Shown piece by piece: positions 1-7,572 of a stretch of DNA of 49,156 bases. The notes under the pieces are model-generated. The model searched no databases, had not been told where the DNA came from, and saw only the letters and a list, made by a program, of their open reading frames with translations. The stretch is from an uncultured Lachnospiraceae bacterium (GTDB lineage: Bacteria > Bacillota > Clostridia > Lachnospirales > Lachnospiraceae). A program made the translations under genes and the position numbers. The stretch is taken from positions 1 through 49,156 of the forward strand of contig CANPXP010000018.1 of assembly GCA_947586255.1 (NCBI GenBank), in the 5' to 3' direction. Positions within the stretch are counted from its first letter, which is position 1. Each line of letters opens with the position of its first letter.

Positions 1-24
1 TTTTCCCCTGATATTCCCTGCCGT

Positions 25-63
25 AAAAGAAGGAGCGCCGCTCCATAACTATTTCTTAGTTAT
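25..63 (-). terminator. Probable terminator after fba
   Basis: Reading the minus strand after the aldolase stop there are two consecutive small hairpins. The first (45-63) pairs ATAACTA with TAGTTAT. The second (32-44) pairs GGAGC with GCTCC around a 3-nt loop and is followed by TTCTTTTA. The GC-rich second stem with a T-rich tail fits an intrinsic terminator, although the stem is short. Confidence 0.5.
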
Positions 64-98
64 TTTGCGACACCCCCTTCTTGATCTCTCTGTAAATC

Positions 99-1067
99 TC
101 AGGCTTTGCCGTCGGAACCAAGTACGTTCTTGATCTTGTGGGCAACCATATCCTTGACGGCCTGACGAGCCGGCTTCAGATACTGACGAGGATCGAAGTG
201 ATCCGGATGCTCTGCAAAGTACTTACGGATATTGCCGGTCATGGCAAGACGAATATCGGAGTCGATATTGATCTTACATACGGCCAGCTCCGCAGCCTTA
301 CGAAGCTGCTCCTCCGGAATGCCTACGGCATCGGGCATATTGCCGCCGTACTGGTTTACCATCTTGACAAACTCCTGCGGAACGGAAGAAGAACCGTGCA
401 GAACGATCGGGAAACCAGGGAGACGCTTAATGCACTCCTCCAGTACGTCGAAGCGAAGCGGCGGCGGAACCAGAACGCCATCCGCATTTCTCGTGCACTG
501 TGCTGCCGTAAACTTGTATGCACCGTGGGAAGTACCGATCGCAATCGCGAGGGAATCACAGCCCGTTCTGGAAACGAACTCTTCCACCTCTTCGGGGCGC
601 GTGTACATCTCCTTGCCGGCCTCTACCTTTACCTCGTCCTCCACGCCTGCCAGCGTGCCGAGCTCTGCCTCAACCACTACGCCGTTCGCATGAGCGTACT
701 CTACAACCTGCTTGGTCAGCGCAATGTTGTCCTCGAAGGACTTGGAGGAAGCGTCGATCATAACGGAGGTGAAACCGCCGTCGATACAGGATTTGCACAG
801 CTCAAACGTGTCGCCGTGATCCAGATGAAGCGCAATCGGGATCTGCGGATTCTCCTCCACCGCAGCTTCAACCAGCTTCACCAGATAAGTATGGTTTGCA
901 TATGCGCGCGCTCCCTTGGAAACCTGCAGGATAACGGGGCTGTTCAGCTCGCCAGCCGCCTCTGTGATACCCTGAACGATCTCCATGTTGTTCACGTTGA
1001 ATGCACCTACCGCGTAACCGCCGTTGTATGCCTTCTTGAACATTTCGGTTGTTGTTACTAATGGCAT
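99..1067 (-). CDS. fba: Class II fructose-1,6-bisphosphate aldolase
   Basis: This cytoplasmic glycolytic and gluconeogenic enzyme cleaves fructose-1,6-bisphosphate to DHAP and glyceraldehyde-3-phosphate using a zinc ion. The 322-residue protein starts MPLVTTTEMF and shows the class II signatures: HLDHGD (residues 81-86, zinc ligand His84), VEAELG (132-137), IGTSHGAYK with His181, LHGSSS with His224, and CKINIDSDIR near 264-273, the phosphate and substrate segment. The ATG at 1067 is chosen over an upstream in-frame GTG/ATG-like extension because an AAGGTGG ribosome binding site sits just before it and homologues begin at this point. The gene is monocistronic, with a sigma-A promoter and a hairpin in its leader. 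The family is certain. Substrate preference within class II (fructose- rather than tagatose-bisphosphate) is inferred from length and motifs. Confidence 0.95.
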   Translation of the reverse strand: MPLVTTTEMFKKAYNGGYAVGAFNVNNMEIVQGITEAAGELNSPVILQVSKGARAYANHTYLVKLVEAAVEENPQIPIALHLDHGDTFELCKSCIDGGFTSVMIDASSKSFEDNIALTKQVVEYAHANGVVVEAELGTLAGVEDEVKVEAGKEMYTRPEEVEEFVSRTGCDSLAIAIGTSHGAYKFTAAQCTRNADGVLVPPPLRFDVLEECIKRLPGFPIVLHGSSSVPQEFVKMVNQYGGNMPDAVGIPEEQLRKAAELAVCKINIDSDIRLAMTGNIRKYFAEHPDHFDPRQYLKPARQAVKDMVAHKIKNVLGSDGKA

Positions 1068-1103
1068 TGTTCTTACCACCTTTCTTATTATTTTAATTAT
1101 GTG

Positions 1104-1132
1104 ATAAGTCGCGCTGTCCTCGCGCGGCTTAT
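1104..1132 (-). promoter_or_regulatory. Leader hairpin in fba 5' UTR
   Basis: In the minus-strand leader, ATAAG-C-CGCGC pairs with GCGCG-A-CTTAT around a 7-nt loop (an 11-nt arm on each side with one mismatch). It starts only about 7 nt after the predicted transcription start near 1139 and ends well before the ribosome binding site. It could stabilise the 5' end of an abundant glycolytic mRNA; no alternative terminator structure is visible. Confidence 0.5.
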
Positions 1133-1145
1133 TTCCTTCCTGAAC

Positions 1146-1174
1146 ATTATACCGCAAAGCATGACCCGACGCAA
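1146..1174 (-). promoter_or_regulatory. Sigma-A promoter of fba
   Basis: On the minus strand TTGCGT (1169-1174) is followed after exactly 17 bp by TATAAT (1146-1151), about 80 bp upstream of the aldolase ATG. The match to the sigma-A consensus is close and the position is right for fba. It lies within 20 bp of the stop codon of the upstream gene, so fba is separately transcribed. Confidence 0.8.
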
Positions 1175-1192
1175 ATACAATCTGCGAAAATA

Positions 1193-2455
1193 TTATTCAC
1201 TTTGCTCCCGGCGCACACTTCCCGGTATACAGCACAGCGCAAACACAGAGATCGCCAAATTTCTCCAAGTCATCCAATAATGCTCATAGGAATGATTCCG
1301 CGTAATCAGATACCAGCCTAGCGGGAAAAGCGCTGTCAGCAGGCAGGGCATCACCGCCCTCCACTTCAATTCTTTCCGATACTTGATCACGGCCGCCAGA
1401 AGCCACGCAGCCGCCCCGATTATGACAACGGCGCCGGCACCATGCCAAAGCACCGCCAGATTCGCGCGGAGCACCTCAAACCAGGAGACGCCCTGCACTT
1501 CTCCCTCCGCCGGGGTCAAGGCGCTCCTCAGCATAAATTGTCCTGCGGCGTCCGCCAGAACGTTTCCGTCCAGTAGAAACGATGCAATGATCCACTTCAA
1601 TGCCCACATACCGGCATACCCTGTGCCCCATGCGAGCGAAGCTGCCACAATTCTGCCCACACCAGGCGACTCTTCTCTCTTCACCTGCACAGCCACAAGC
1701 AGCGGCACGGCCAGCGTCACGAGCGGCCACGTCAGAAGATCCATGTAACTGGTCAGCATACCTATGACCAGAAAGTAATAAACATACTTTTCCATCACAG
1801 CGGGACAGCATAGCAGCACGAGCACCGCCGCAGAATAAATATAAAAGCATACAGAATAGTCAAGGCTCATGCCAATGACATTCTGCATTCCCGTAATCCA
1901 GAAAAGCAGAAACGCCACCGCCAGATACCGCTTCTTCTGATTGAGCAGAATATACATTATCCCGAACATGATCAATGCCTGACACGCAAGGTTCAAATAT
2001 ATCAGATCTGTATAAGTGCATATAGCAAGAAGCGGTTTTAGTATAATCAGATACCCATGCCAGTATCTCTCGTAACTGTCGCAGGAAAGCTGCTCTCCCT
2101 TCCACTCATACTGCTGAAATGTCATCCCGTGATTCCACTCCGCATTCAGCGTATAACAGCGCAGCGCCTTTTGCAGAATATTCTCTCCCGTATCTGGCAG
2201 CGGCGTAGCCGCCGCTTTCAGCATCAGACATTCTGTATTGTTGTCCAGCGTACTGGCGTCGTAATCAACCAGATATCTGTGCCACCCTTCTCTGCGCTGA
2301 ATACTCTCCTGGCCCACAGACTGATAACCGGCATATATACGATCCACCGGAATGCAATATACCAGCGTCAGCAGAAGGGTTCCGACGATCCCTCCGGCAA
2401 GAAGGCAGACTGCCATTTTGAGCAAAACTTTTCCTTTTTGTATGTATGTCAACAT
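1193..2455 (-). CDS. Polytopic membrane protein, unknown function
   Basis: A 420-residue integral membrane protein. One hydrophobic helix near residues 12-33 is followed by a long, probably extracytoplasmic, hydrophilic region to about residue 130 (rich in Tyr, Trp and charged residues). A series of hydrophobic segments follows (about 8-10 more), and the protein ends close to the last helix. This layout, first helix plus large outside loop plus many helices, resembles GT-C type glycosyltransferases and other cell-envelope glycan membrane proteins, but I see no diagnostic motif, so function is left open. The ATG at 2455 is chosen because GGAGAGAAGAG precedes it and the upstream in-frame extension is arginine-rich and overlaps the lipid kinase gene. 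It follows that kinase by about 50 bp and is probably co-transcribed with it. Confidence 0.75.
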   Translation of the reverse strand: MLTYIQKGKVLLKMAVCLLAGGIVGTLLLTLVYCIPVDRIYAGYQSVGQESIQRREGWHRYLVDYDASTLDNNTECLMLKAAATPLPDTGENILQKALRCYTLNAEWNHGMTFQQYEWKGEQLSCDSYERYWHGYLIILKPLLAICTYTDLIYLNLACQALIMFGIMYILLNQKKRYLAVAFLLFWITGMQNVIGMSLDYSVCFYIYSAAVLVLLCCPAVMEKYVYYFLVIGMLTSYMDLLTWPLVTLAVPLLVAVQVKREESPGVGRIVAASLAWGTGYAGMWALKWIIASFLLDGNVLADAAGQFMLRSALTPAEGEVQGVSWFEVLRANLAVLWHGAGAVVIIGAAAWLLAAVIKYRKELKWRAVMPCLLTALFPLGWYLITRNHSYEHYWMTWRNLAISVFALCCIPGSVRREQSE

Positions 2456-2508
2456 CCGCTCTTCTCTCCATACATATCCGTCACAAATCGATCGGCGCAT
2501 ACCCGGAA

Positions 2509-3402
2509 TCAATTCTGCGGTATCCTGATCCGCAGCACCTGCCGCCGGTTCTCGATCACGGCCTTCGTATGCTCTCCGCCGAACTCCCCGTCCAGCGTCC
2601 ACGACAGCGGCTCTTCGCTCTCCACGATGAGACGCTGCGTCTTGAAGGTATAGATATGTTCCGATTTCACCCGCTTATCCACAAGGGCGCGAATGATATT
2701 ATTGATTTCAAGAGGATTGCCGGGCCTGCGCACCAGCATCACCTCGAACAGTCCGTCGTCCAGCAGCACATCCTTGCCCGTGATTCCGCGGAATCCGCCG
2801 ACAGAGTAGGAATTGGTAATCATCCCGTACAGAAACTCTCCCTCGAGCACTTCTTCGTCATGCGTGATCTTCAGCGCGTAAGAGCGCACGGCCGGAAGCC
2901 TCTTTACCCCCTCCAAAAGATAGGCCGCATGGCCGAGCACGTTCTTGATATCCTGCTTCGTCTCATAGGACACATCCGTAAAAAGCCCGAAGGCCGCCAC
3001 ATAGATAAAGCTGTCATGATTGAAGGAACCGATGTCGCAGGCGAAATCCCTGCCGTTCACGACCACATCCGCCGCCGCGATCATATTCTTGGGAATCCCC
3101 AGGCTGTTGGCAAAGTCATTGGTGCTGCCGGCGGGAACATATCCAATGGGAACCGTCTCGTCGCACCGCATCATGCCGCTCACCACTTCGTCCAGCGTGC
3201 CGTCTCCTCCGCTGCAGACCACAAGATCATACCCGGCGTGCCGCTCTCTGACCGCCTTAACCGCATCCCCCGCCGCCTGCGTCGGGTAGGCCGTCACCTC
3301 ATAGCCCGCCTTCACAAATATGTCTATGATATCGAGAAGATTGCTGCGTATCTGCGCTTTGCCCGCTCTGGGATTGTAGATAAAAAGCATCTTTTCACTC
3401 AT
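2509..3402 (-). CDS. YegS/BmrU-type diacylglycerol/lipid kinase
   Basis: A 297-residue member of the diacylglycerol kinase catalytic-domain family (YegS, BmrU, DgkB). These enzymes phosphorylate membrane lipids such as diacylglycerol using ATP and act at the inner face of the membrane. Visible motifs are the N-terminal YNPRAGK (about residues 9-15), the nucleotide-binding GGDGT (65-69), VPAGSTNDFA further on, and a C-terminal beta-rich half with LLDDGLFEVMLV. The ATG at 3402 has GGAGGG about 10 nt upstream; the GTG six codons earlier lies inside that site and is not favoured. The gene is separated from the upstream HPr-like operon by a terminator, so it probably begins a new unit with the membrane protein downstream. 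Substrate cannot be told apart (diacylglycerol, undecaprenol or sphingoid bases). Confidence 0.88.
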   Translation of the reverse strand: MSEKMLFIYNPRAGKAQIRSNLLDIIDIFVKAGYEVTAYPTQAAGDAVKAVRERHAGYDLVVCSGGDGTLDEVVSGMMRCDETVPIGYVPAGSTNDFANSLGIPKNMIAAADVVVNGRDFACDIGSFNHDSFIYVAAFGLFTDVSYETKQDIKNVLGHAAYLLEGVKRLPAVRSYALKITHDEEVLEGEFLYGMITNSYSVGGFRGITGKDVLLDDGLFEVMLVRRPGNPLEINNIIRALVDKRVKSEHIYTFKTQRLIVESEEPLSWTLDGEFGGEHTKAVIENRRQVLRIRIPQN

Positions 3403-3467
3403 ACCCGCCGTTCCCTCCACACGCTTCTTATTTTATCACCACCGTGTTGTGCAGGCAACCGAAAACG

Positions 3468-3508
3468 CAAAAATAAGAGCTGTGTCCCGCACATAAACGA
3501 AACACAGC
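3468..3508 (-). terminator. Terminator after the hprK-HPr-like operon
   Basis: On the minus strand GCTGTGT pairs with ACACAGC (7 bp, 16-nt loop) and is followed directly by TCTTATTTTTG. It sits in the 157-bp gap downstream of the HPr-like gene and would end the hprK to HPr-like transcript. Confidence 0.7.
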
Positions 3509-3559
3509 CCTCCATTATTTTCTGCCTTATCCAAATGCCGTTTGCGATACTCAGACTGC

Positions 3560-3814
3560 CTACTTGCCGCTCAAAAACTTTTCGATTCCCTCGATGGCAG
3601 CTTCCTCGTCCTGACCGTCTGCGGTGACGTTGATCTTCTCACCGCTCGCAAGACCCAGGCTCATCATTCCCATAATGCTTTTGGCGTTCACTTTTCTGTC
3701 GTCCACATTGATGTACACGGAACTGTCAAACTGGCTTGCCACCTGTACCAGCATTGCGACCGGTCTCGCTTCCAATCCCGTCTCCAGTCTAATCTGGATC
3801 GCTTTTTGAATCAT
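3560..3814 (-). CDS. HPr-like (Crh-like) protein with Glu15, Ser46 kept
   Basis: An 84-residue HPr-fold protein. In true HPr, His15 in the GLHARPA motif carries the PTS phosphate from enzyme I. Here the motif reads GLEARPV, with Glu exactly at position 15, so the protein cannot be a PTS phosphocarrier in the usual way. The regulatory site is intact: NAKSIMGMMSL places Ser46, the target of HPr kinase, in its normal context. Bacillus Crh likewise lacks the histidine (Gln15), keeps Ser46, and lies directly after whiA, as this gene does. The likely role is therefore a HprK-regulated signalling protein, possibly a CcpA corepressor. A strong AAGGAGGAG site precedes the ATG. The stop of whiA is 15 bp upstream, and hprK lies in the same operon. 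Annotating it simply as HPr would be misleading. Confidence 0.9.
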   Translation of the reverse strand: MIQKAIQIRLETGLEARPVAMLVQVASQFDSSVYINVDDRKVNAKSIMGMMSLGLASGEKINVTADGQDEEAAIEGIEKFLSGK

Positions 3815-3829
3815 AATATTCTCCTCCTT

Positions 3830-4735
3830 CTATGACCTGATACCATCAGCAATCTCACTCAGTCTGCGCAATCTGTGATTGACGCCGGATTTGCCCACGG
3901 CAGGCTCTAAATATCCGCCCAGCTCCTTCAGCGCGGCGTCCGGATATTCCAGCCGCACCTCCGCCATCTGCCTCAGGTTATCCGGCAGATTCTCAAATCC
4001 GTATTTATCTCTGATCAAAAGTATATCTTCTATCTGTTTGGAAGCCGCCGTGACGGTCTTGGAAATATTCGCCGTCTCGCAATTCACGCGCCTGTTGATG
4101 GAATTGCGCATTCCCTTGACAATCCGCAAATTCTCCAGCTTCATCAGCGATACGTGCGCGCCTGTAACGTTGAGAAGATCGACGATTCCGGATCCCTCTT
4201 TCAGGTACACGACCTCGTACTTCTTGCGCTTGATGACTTTGGCCTCTATCTCAAATCCCTGAAGGATATCCCGAAGCTGATCCGCCTGCGCTTTCCCGTC
4301 GCAGACAAACTCCAGATGATAGCTCTTCTTCGGATCGCTCATCGACCCGACGCTCAAAAACGCGCCGCGCAGATATGCGCGCGCACAGCAGGAGTTTTTG
4401 ATCAAAAGCGAGCTGACCGGCGTCCGCAGGGCGATCGGTCCACTCTCATTCCCGCCAAGATGCAGCGCCTGCAGTACTTTTGACTCGCTCTCGTCGTCCG
4501 GCAGCAGTCTGTCCTTCGCACTCGCCACAACATTATCTATATTAAATGCTTTCTTGAATAATGTAAAGCATTTTTTCGCAACCGCTTCATTTTCCGTATG
4601 CAGGCACAGATGCTTTCCGTCTTCGCAGACGCCACCGCTAAAGTGAAGCAACGCCGCCAACTCCGCCAGCTGACAGTGTCTCGCCGGACTGATCTGCGCC
4701 GCCAGTTCCTCTTTGACTATTCCGGAAAAAGACAT
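3830..4735 (-). CDS. whiA: DNA-binding protein WhiA
   Basis: A 301-residue WhiA protein, found across Gram-positive bacteria, where it is linked to cell division and chromosome segregation (and to sporulation in Streptomyces). The N-terminal half is the LAGLIDADG-like fold, with RAYLRGAFLSVGSM recognisable near residues 115-130, but without the endonuclease catalytic pattern. The C-terminal part, from about residue 210, is the helix-turn-helix DNA-binding region, including NRRVNCETANISKTV and the conserved ending around RLRRLSEIAD. The start ATG lies one base after the rapZ stop codon, so translation is probably coupled. The gene order rapZ, whiA, HPr-like matches the Bacillus yvcJ-yvcK-yvcL-crh cluster except that yvcK is missing. 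Confidence 0.95.
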   Translation of the reverse strand: MSFSGIVKEELAAQISPARHCQLAELAALLHFSGGVCEDGKHLCLHTENEAVAKKCFTLFKKAFNIDNVVASAKDRLLPDDESESKVLQALHLGGNESGPIALRTPVSSLLIKNSCCARAYLRGAFLSVGSMSDPKKSYHLEFVCDGKAQADQLRDILQGFEIEAKVIKRKKYEVVYLKEGSGIVDLLNVTGAHVSLMKLENLRIVKGMRNSINRRVNCETANISKTVTAASKQIEDILLIRDKYGFENLPDNLRQMAEVRLEYPDAALKELGGYLEPAVGKSGVNHRLRRLSEIADGIRS

Positions 4736-4736
4736 A

Positions 4737-5600
4737 TTACACTCCCTGCTTAATATCCCGATGATACAGCTTCGTACCGTAATTGCCGTGATCCTTCAGC
4801 CTCGTGTACAGCTCGTTGGCCAGCGTGACGCTTCTGTGCTTACCGCCCGTACAGCCAATGCCGATCACCAGCTGATGCTTTCCCTCCTTGACATAATTGG
4901 GGATCAGAAAATCCAGCATATCCGCCAGCTTCTGCAGAAATATCTCCGCTTCCGGGAAGCTCATCACATAGTCCTGCACCGCCTTGTCGTTGCCCGTCTG
5001 ATGCTTGAGCTCGTCGATATAGAAGGGATTCGGAAGGAACCTGACGTCAAATATCAGATCCGCGTCCGCCGGAATACCGTTCTTGAAGCCGAAGGACAGG
5101 ATTGTGACCATCAGGGAATTATACTCTTCATTGCGCACAAAAATATGGTCGATCTCCTCTCGCAGCTCCCTCGTCAGGAGATTGGAGGTATCGATCACGT
5201 AATCCGCCTTCTGCTTGATCTGCTGCAGGATCTCGCGCTCCCTGCGCACGCCGTCCTCCACCCTGCCCTCGGGTGCGAGCGGATGCAGACGCCTGGTCTC
5301 CTTATAGCGCTTGAGAATCACGGCGTCTCCCGCGTCCAGAAAAAGGATCTCAAACAGATAACCGTTCTTTCGCAGCTTGTCCAGAATCTGCTGCGCGTCG
5401 CCAAAGGGCTGATCGGCGCGCACATCCAGGCCGAGCGCCACCTTGCTGATCTCGCCGTTGGGCGTCGCGACAAGTTCCATAAACTTTTCAATCAGAGGAA
5501 CCGGCAGATTGTCCACGCAGTAAAATCCCACGTCCTCCAGCATTTTCATGACGGTTCGCTTGCCCGCGCCGCTCATGCCTGTCACCACGACAAATCTCAT
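4737..5600 (-). CDS. rapZ: RapZ/YvcJ nucleotide-binding protein
   Basis: A 287-residue P-loop protein of the RapZ (YvcJ) family. In enterobacteria RapZ senses glucosamine-6-phosphate status and guides RNase E; in Firmicutes YvcJ binds and hydrolyses ATP and GTP and its role is less clear. The Walker A motif GMSGAGKR lies at residues 8-15. The C-terminal RapZ signature includes SFGFKNGIP and IGCTGGKHRSV, which holds the conserved Cys and His. It starts at ATG 5600, preceded by GGAGAAAG, 12 bp after the murB stop. Sitting between murB and whiA suggests a link to amino-sugar and cell-wall precursor supply. Family assignment is firm; the RNA-adapter function should not be assumed in this lineage. 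Confidence 0.94.
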   Translation of the reverse strand: MRFVVVTGMSGAGKRTVMKMLEDVGFYCVDNLPVPLIEKFMELVATPNGEISKVALGLDVRADQPFGDAQQILDKLRKNGYLFEILFLDAGDAVILKRYKETRRLHPLAPEGRVEDGVRREREILQQIKQKADYVIDTSNLLTRELREEIDHIFVRNEEYNSLMVTILSFGFKNGIPADADLIFDVRFLPNPFYIDELKHQTGNDKAVQDYVMSFPEAEIFLQKLADMLDFLIPNYVKEGKHQLVIGIGCTGGKHRSVTLANELYTRLKDHGNYGTKLYHRDIKQGV

Positions 5601-5612
5601 TGTGTCTTTCTC

Positions 5613-6524
5613 CTAAAAATCGCCCAGAAAAACGATCTCCGGCTCAAGCGTGACATGGAACCGATCCTTGACACGCTCCTGCACCTCCTCGATCACTTCT
5701 CTGATATCCGCCGCCGTAGCGTTCCCTGTATTTACGACAAATCCGCAGTGTTTATTCGCCACCTGCGCGCCGCCGATGCGGTAGCCGCGCAGCCCCGCCT
5801 CCATGATCAGTTTGCCCGCATAGTAGCCTTTCGGCCGTTTGAACGTGCTGCCGGCGCTCGGATACTCAAGCGGCTGCTTGCTTCTGCGAAGCGCCGCCAG
5901 ATCCTCCATCTTCGCGCCGATCTGCTCCCGATCGCCTTCGGCGAGACGCATAATCACCTCCAGGACGATAAACGCCCTGTTTCTGATCGTGCTGGTACGG
6001 TAGCCGAATTCCATCGTATCGTTGTCCAGCGTGGCGATCTGCCCGTCGCGGTCCATCACGCGCACGGCTTCCACCACCTGCTTCATCTCACCGTCGTAGG
6101 CTCCCGCGTTCATCACGACGCCACCGCCGATGCTCCCGGGTATTCCGGCCGCAAATTCCAACCCACTCAGGCCGTGCTCTCTCGCGGCCACCGCCACCTG
6201 GGAGAGCAGCGCTCCGGCCTTTGCGCTGACGCGCGTGCCCTCCACCGCAATCTGTTCCATCGGACCGTCAAATTTCAACACAATACCGCGATATCCCTTA
6301 TCGCCCACGAGAAGATTGCTGCCGTTTCCGAGAATAAAATATTCCTGCTCGACGCGATTCAGATAGGAAATCAGCTTCGCCAGCTCCTCCTCGCTCTGTA
6401 TGAGAATCATGCACCCCGCTTCGCCGCCCACGCGGAAAGTCGTGTAATCCCTCATCTGCCGGTGAAATAATATTCTCTCCTCCGGAATAACCGTCTTCAC
6501 ATAATCATACATCGCTGCGTTCAA
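5613..6524 (-). CDS. murB: UDP-N-acetylenolpyruvoylglucosamine reductase
   Basis: MurB is the FAD-dependent cytoplasmic enzyme that reduces UDP-GlcNAc-enolpyruvate to UDP-MurNAc with NADPH, the second committed step of peptidoglycan synthesis. The 303-residue protein shows the FAD-binding PCMH domain with TTFRVGG (about 28-34), LGNGSNLLV and GIPGSIGGGVVMNAGAY. The substrate domain has AGSTFKRP with the catalytic Ser and the C-terminal LEPEIVFLG with the catalytic Glu. The start is uncertain: the listed start is a TTG at 6524, which lines up with the usual N-terminus MN..(L/M)Y; an in-frame ATG at 6512 is the alternative. Neither has a clear ribosome binding site. An 82-bp gap separates it from the glucokinase gene upstream. 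Confidence 0.93.
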   Translation of the reverse strand: MNAAMYDYVKTVIPEERILFHRQMRDYTTFRVGGEAGCMILIQSEEELAKLISYLNRVEQEYFILGNGSNLLVGDKGYRGIVLKFDGPMEQIAVEGTRVSAKAGALLSQVAVAAREHGLSGLEFAAGIPGSIGGGVVMNAGAYDGEMKQVVEAVRVMDRDGQIATLDNDTMEFGYRTSTIRNRAFIVLEVIMRLAEGDREQIGAKMEDLAALRRSKQPLEYPSAGSTFKRPKGYYAGKLIMEAGLRGYRIGGAQVANKHCGFVVNTGNATAADIREVIEEVQERVKDRFHVTLEPEIVFLGDF

Positions 6525-6606
6525 GTTTCATACCGTCCGTTTCACAGAATCTCTGTTCATTATTCATCATATACCGCTTTGATATAAAATATGTATCCGG
6601 CGCGGC

Positions 6607-7545
6607 TTAATCCAGCACCATTCTGGCCGCGCCGTAAATGCCCGCATCGTTGCCCAGCGTCGCGAGCGCAAACTTTGTATTCTTGCAACCGTGGAAAACC
6701 GTCCTGTCAAAAGCCGGGCGGATATACTCAAACAATATCTCTCCCGCTTTGGACACGCCGCCGCCGATCACGAAGATTTCGGGATTGACGACGCCCGCGA
6801 TCACGGCAAGTCCTTTGCCGAGATACTCGCCGAACTGACCGGCAACCTCCACTGCGAGCTTATCCCCCGCTTTCACCGCGTCAAACACGGTCTTGGCGGA
6901 TACTTCTGCCCCGCGCAGAACGCTGTCTTCACCGCTCGCCTGCAGTCTGCGGTTCGCAAGTCTTGTGATTCCCGTCGCGGAGGCATACTCCTCCAGACAA
7001 CCGTAATTGCCGCAGCCGCAGGCCTCGCTCTCGTGATCCTCCACATGAATGTGCCCGATCTCGCCGCCCGAACCGGTGGCGCCCGTCAGGATCTTGCCGT
7101 CTATGATGATGCCGCCGCCGACACCGGTGCCGAGCGTGACCGCGACAAGATTCCGATAGCCCTGTCCGCCGCCCTTCCACATCTCGCCGAGCGCCGCCAC
7201 GTTCGCGTCGTTGCCGCCCTCCACTCTCATACCGTTTAAGAGCGCGCCGAGCTCTTTCTTCAGATTCATCTCACCCCAGCCGAGATTGACCGCCTTGTGG
7301 ATGATACCGTTGCCGTCCACAGGGCCGGGCGCGCCGACGCCGACGCCCGCCACATCCGCCGCGGCGATACCCTTCTCCTTCATCTTGTCCCGCACGCTGC
7401 CCGCGATGTCCGGCAGAATATTTGCCCCGCCGTTCTCCGTTCTCGTGGGAATCTCCCACTTGTCCAGCACGTTTCCCCCGACATCAAAAAGTCCCAGCTT
7501 TACGGTCGTGCCGCCGATGTCAACGCCAAATACATAATTCGCCAT
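6607..7545 (-). CDS. glcK: ROK-family glucokinase
   Basis: A 312-residue ROK-family sugar kinase, most likely glucokinase, producing glucose-6-phosphate from glucose and ATP in the cytoplasm. The N-terminus carries the ATPase phosphate motif DIGGTTVKLGLFD (about residues 9-21). The centre has GTGVGGGIIIDG. The ROK zinc-site signature follows as GHIHVEDHESEACGCGNYGCLEEYAS, where the first His and the three Cys of CGCxxxGC are the zinc ligands. No N-terminal helix-turn-helix is present, which separates it from ROK repressors such as NagC and XylR. It lies 27 bp after hprK. Coupling a non-PTS glucose kinase with HprK fits carbon signalling based on free glucose. It could also act on mannose or N-acetylglucosamine. 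Confidence 0.92.
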   Translation of the reverse strand: MANYVFGVDIGGTTVKLGLFDVGGNVLDKWEIPTRTENGGANILPDIAGSVRDKMKEKGIAAADVAGVGVGAPGPVDGNGIIHKAVNLGWGEMNLKKELGALLNGMRVEGGNDANVAALGEMWKGGGQGYRNLVAVTLGTGVGGGIIIDGKILTGATGSGGEIGHIHVEDHESEACGCGNYGCLEEYASATGITRLANRRLQASGEDSVLRGAEVSAKTVFDAVKAGDKLAVEVAGQFGEYLGKGLAVIAGVVNPEIFVIGGGVSKAGEILFEYIRPAFDRTVFHGCKNTKFALATLGNDAGIYGAARMVLD

Positions 7546-7572
7546 CTCCTGTTTCCCCCAATCCTTTACGCT

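Noticed and set aside
3560-3814. Annotating the HPr-like gene as the general PTS phosphocarrier
   Set aside because: The phosphate-accepting His15 is Glu; phosphocarrier function is not supported.
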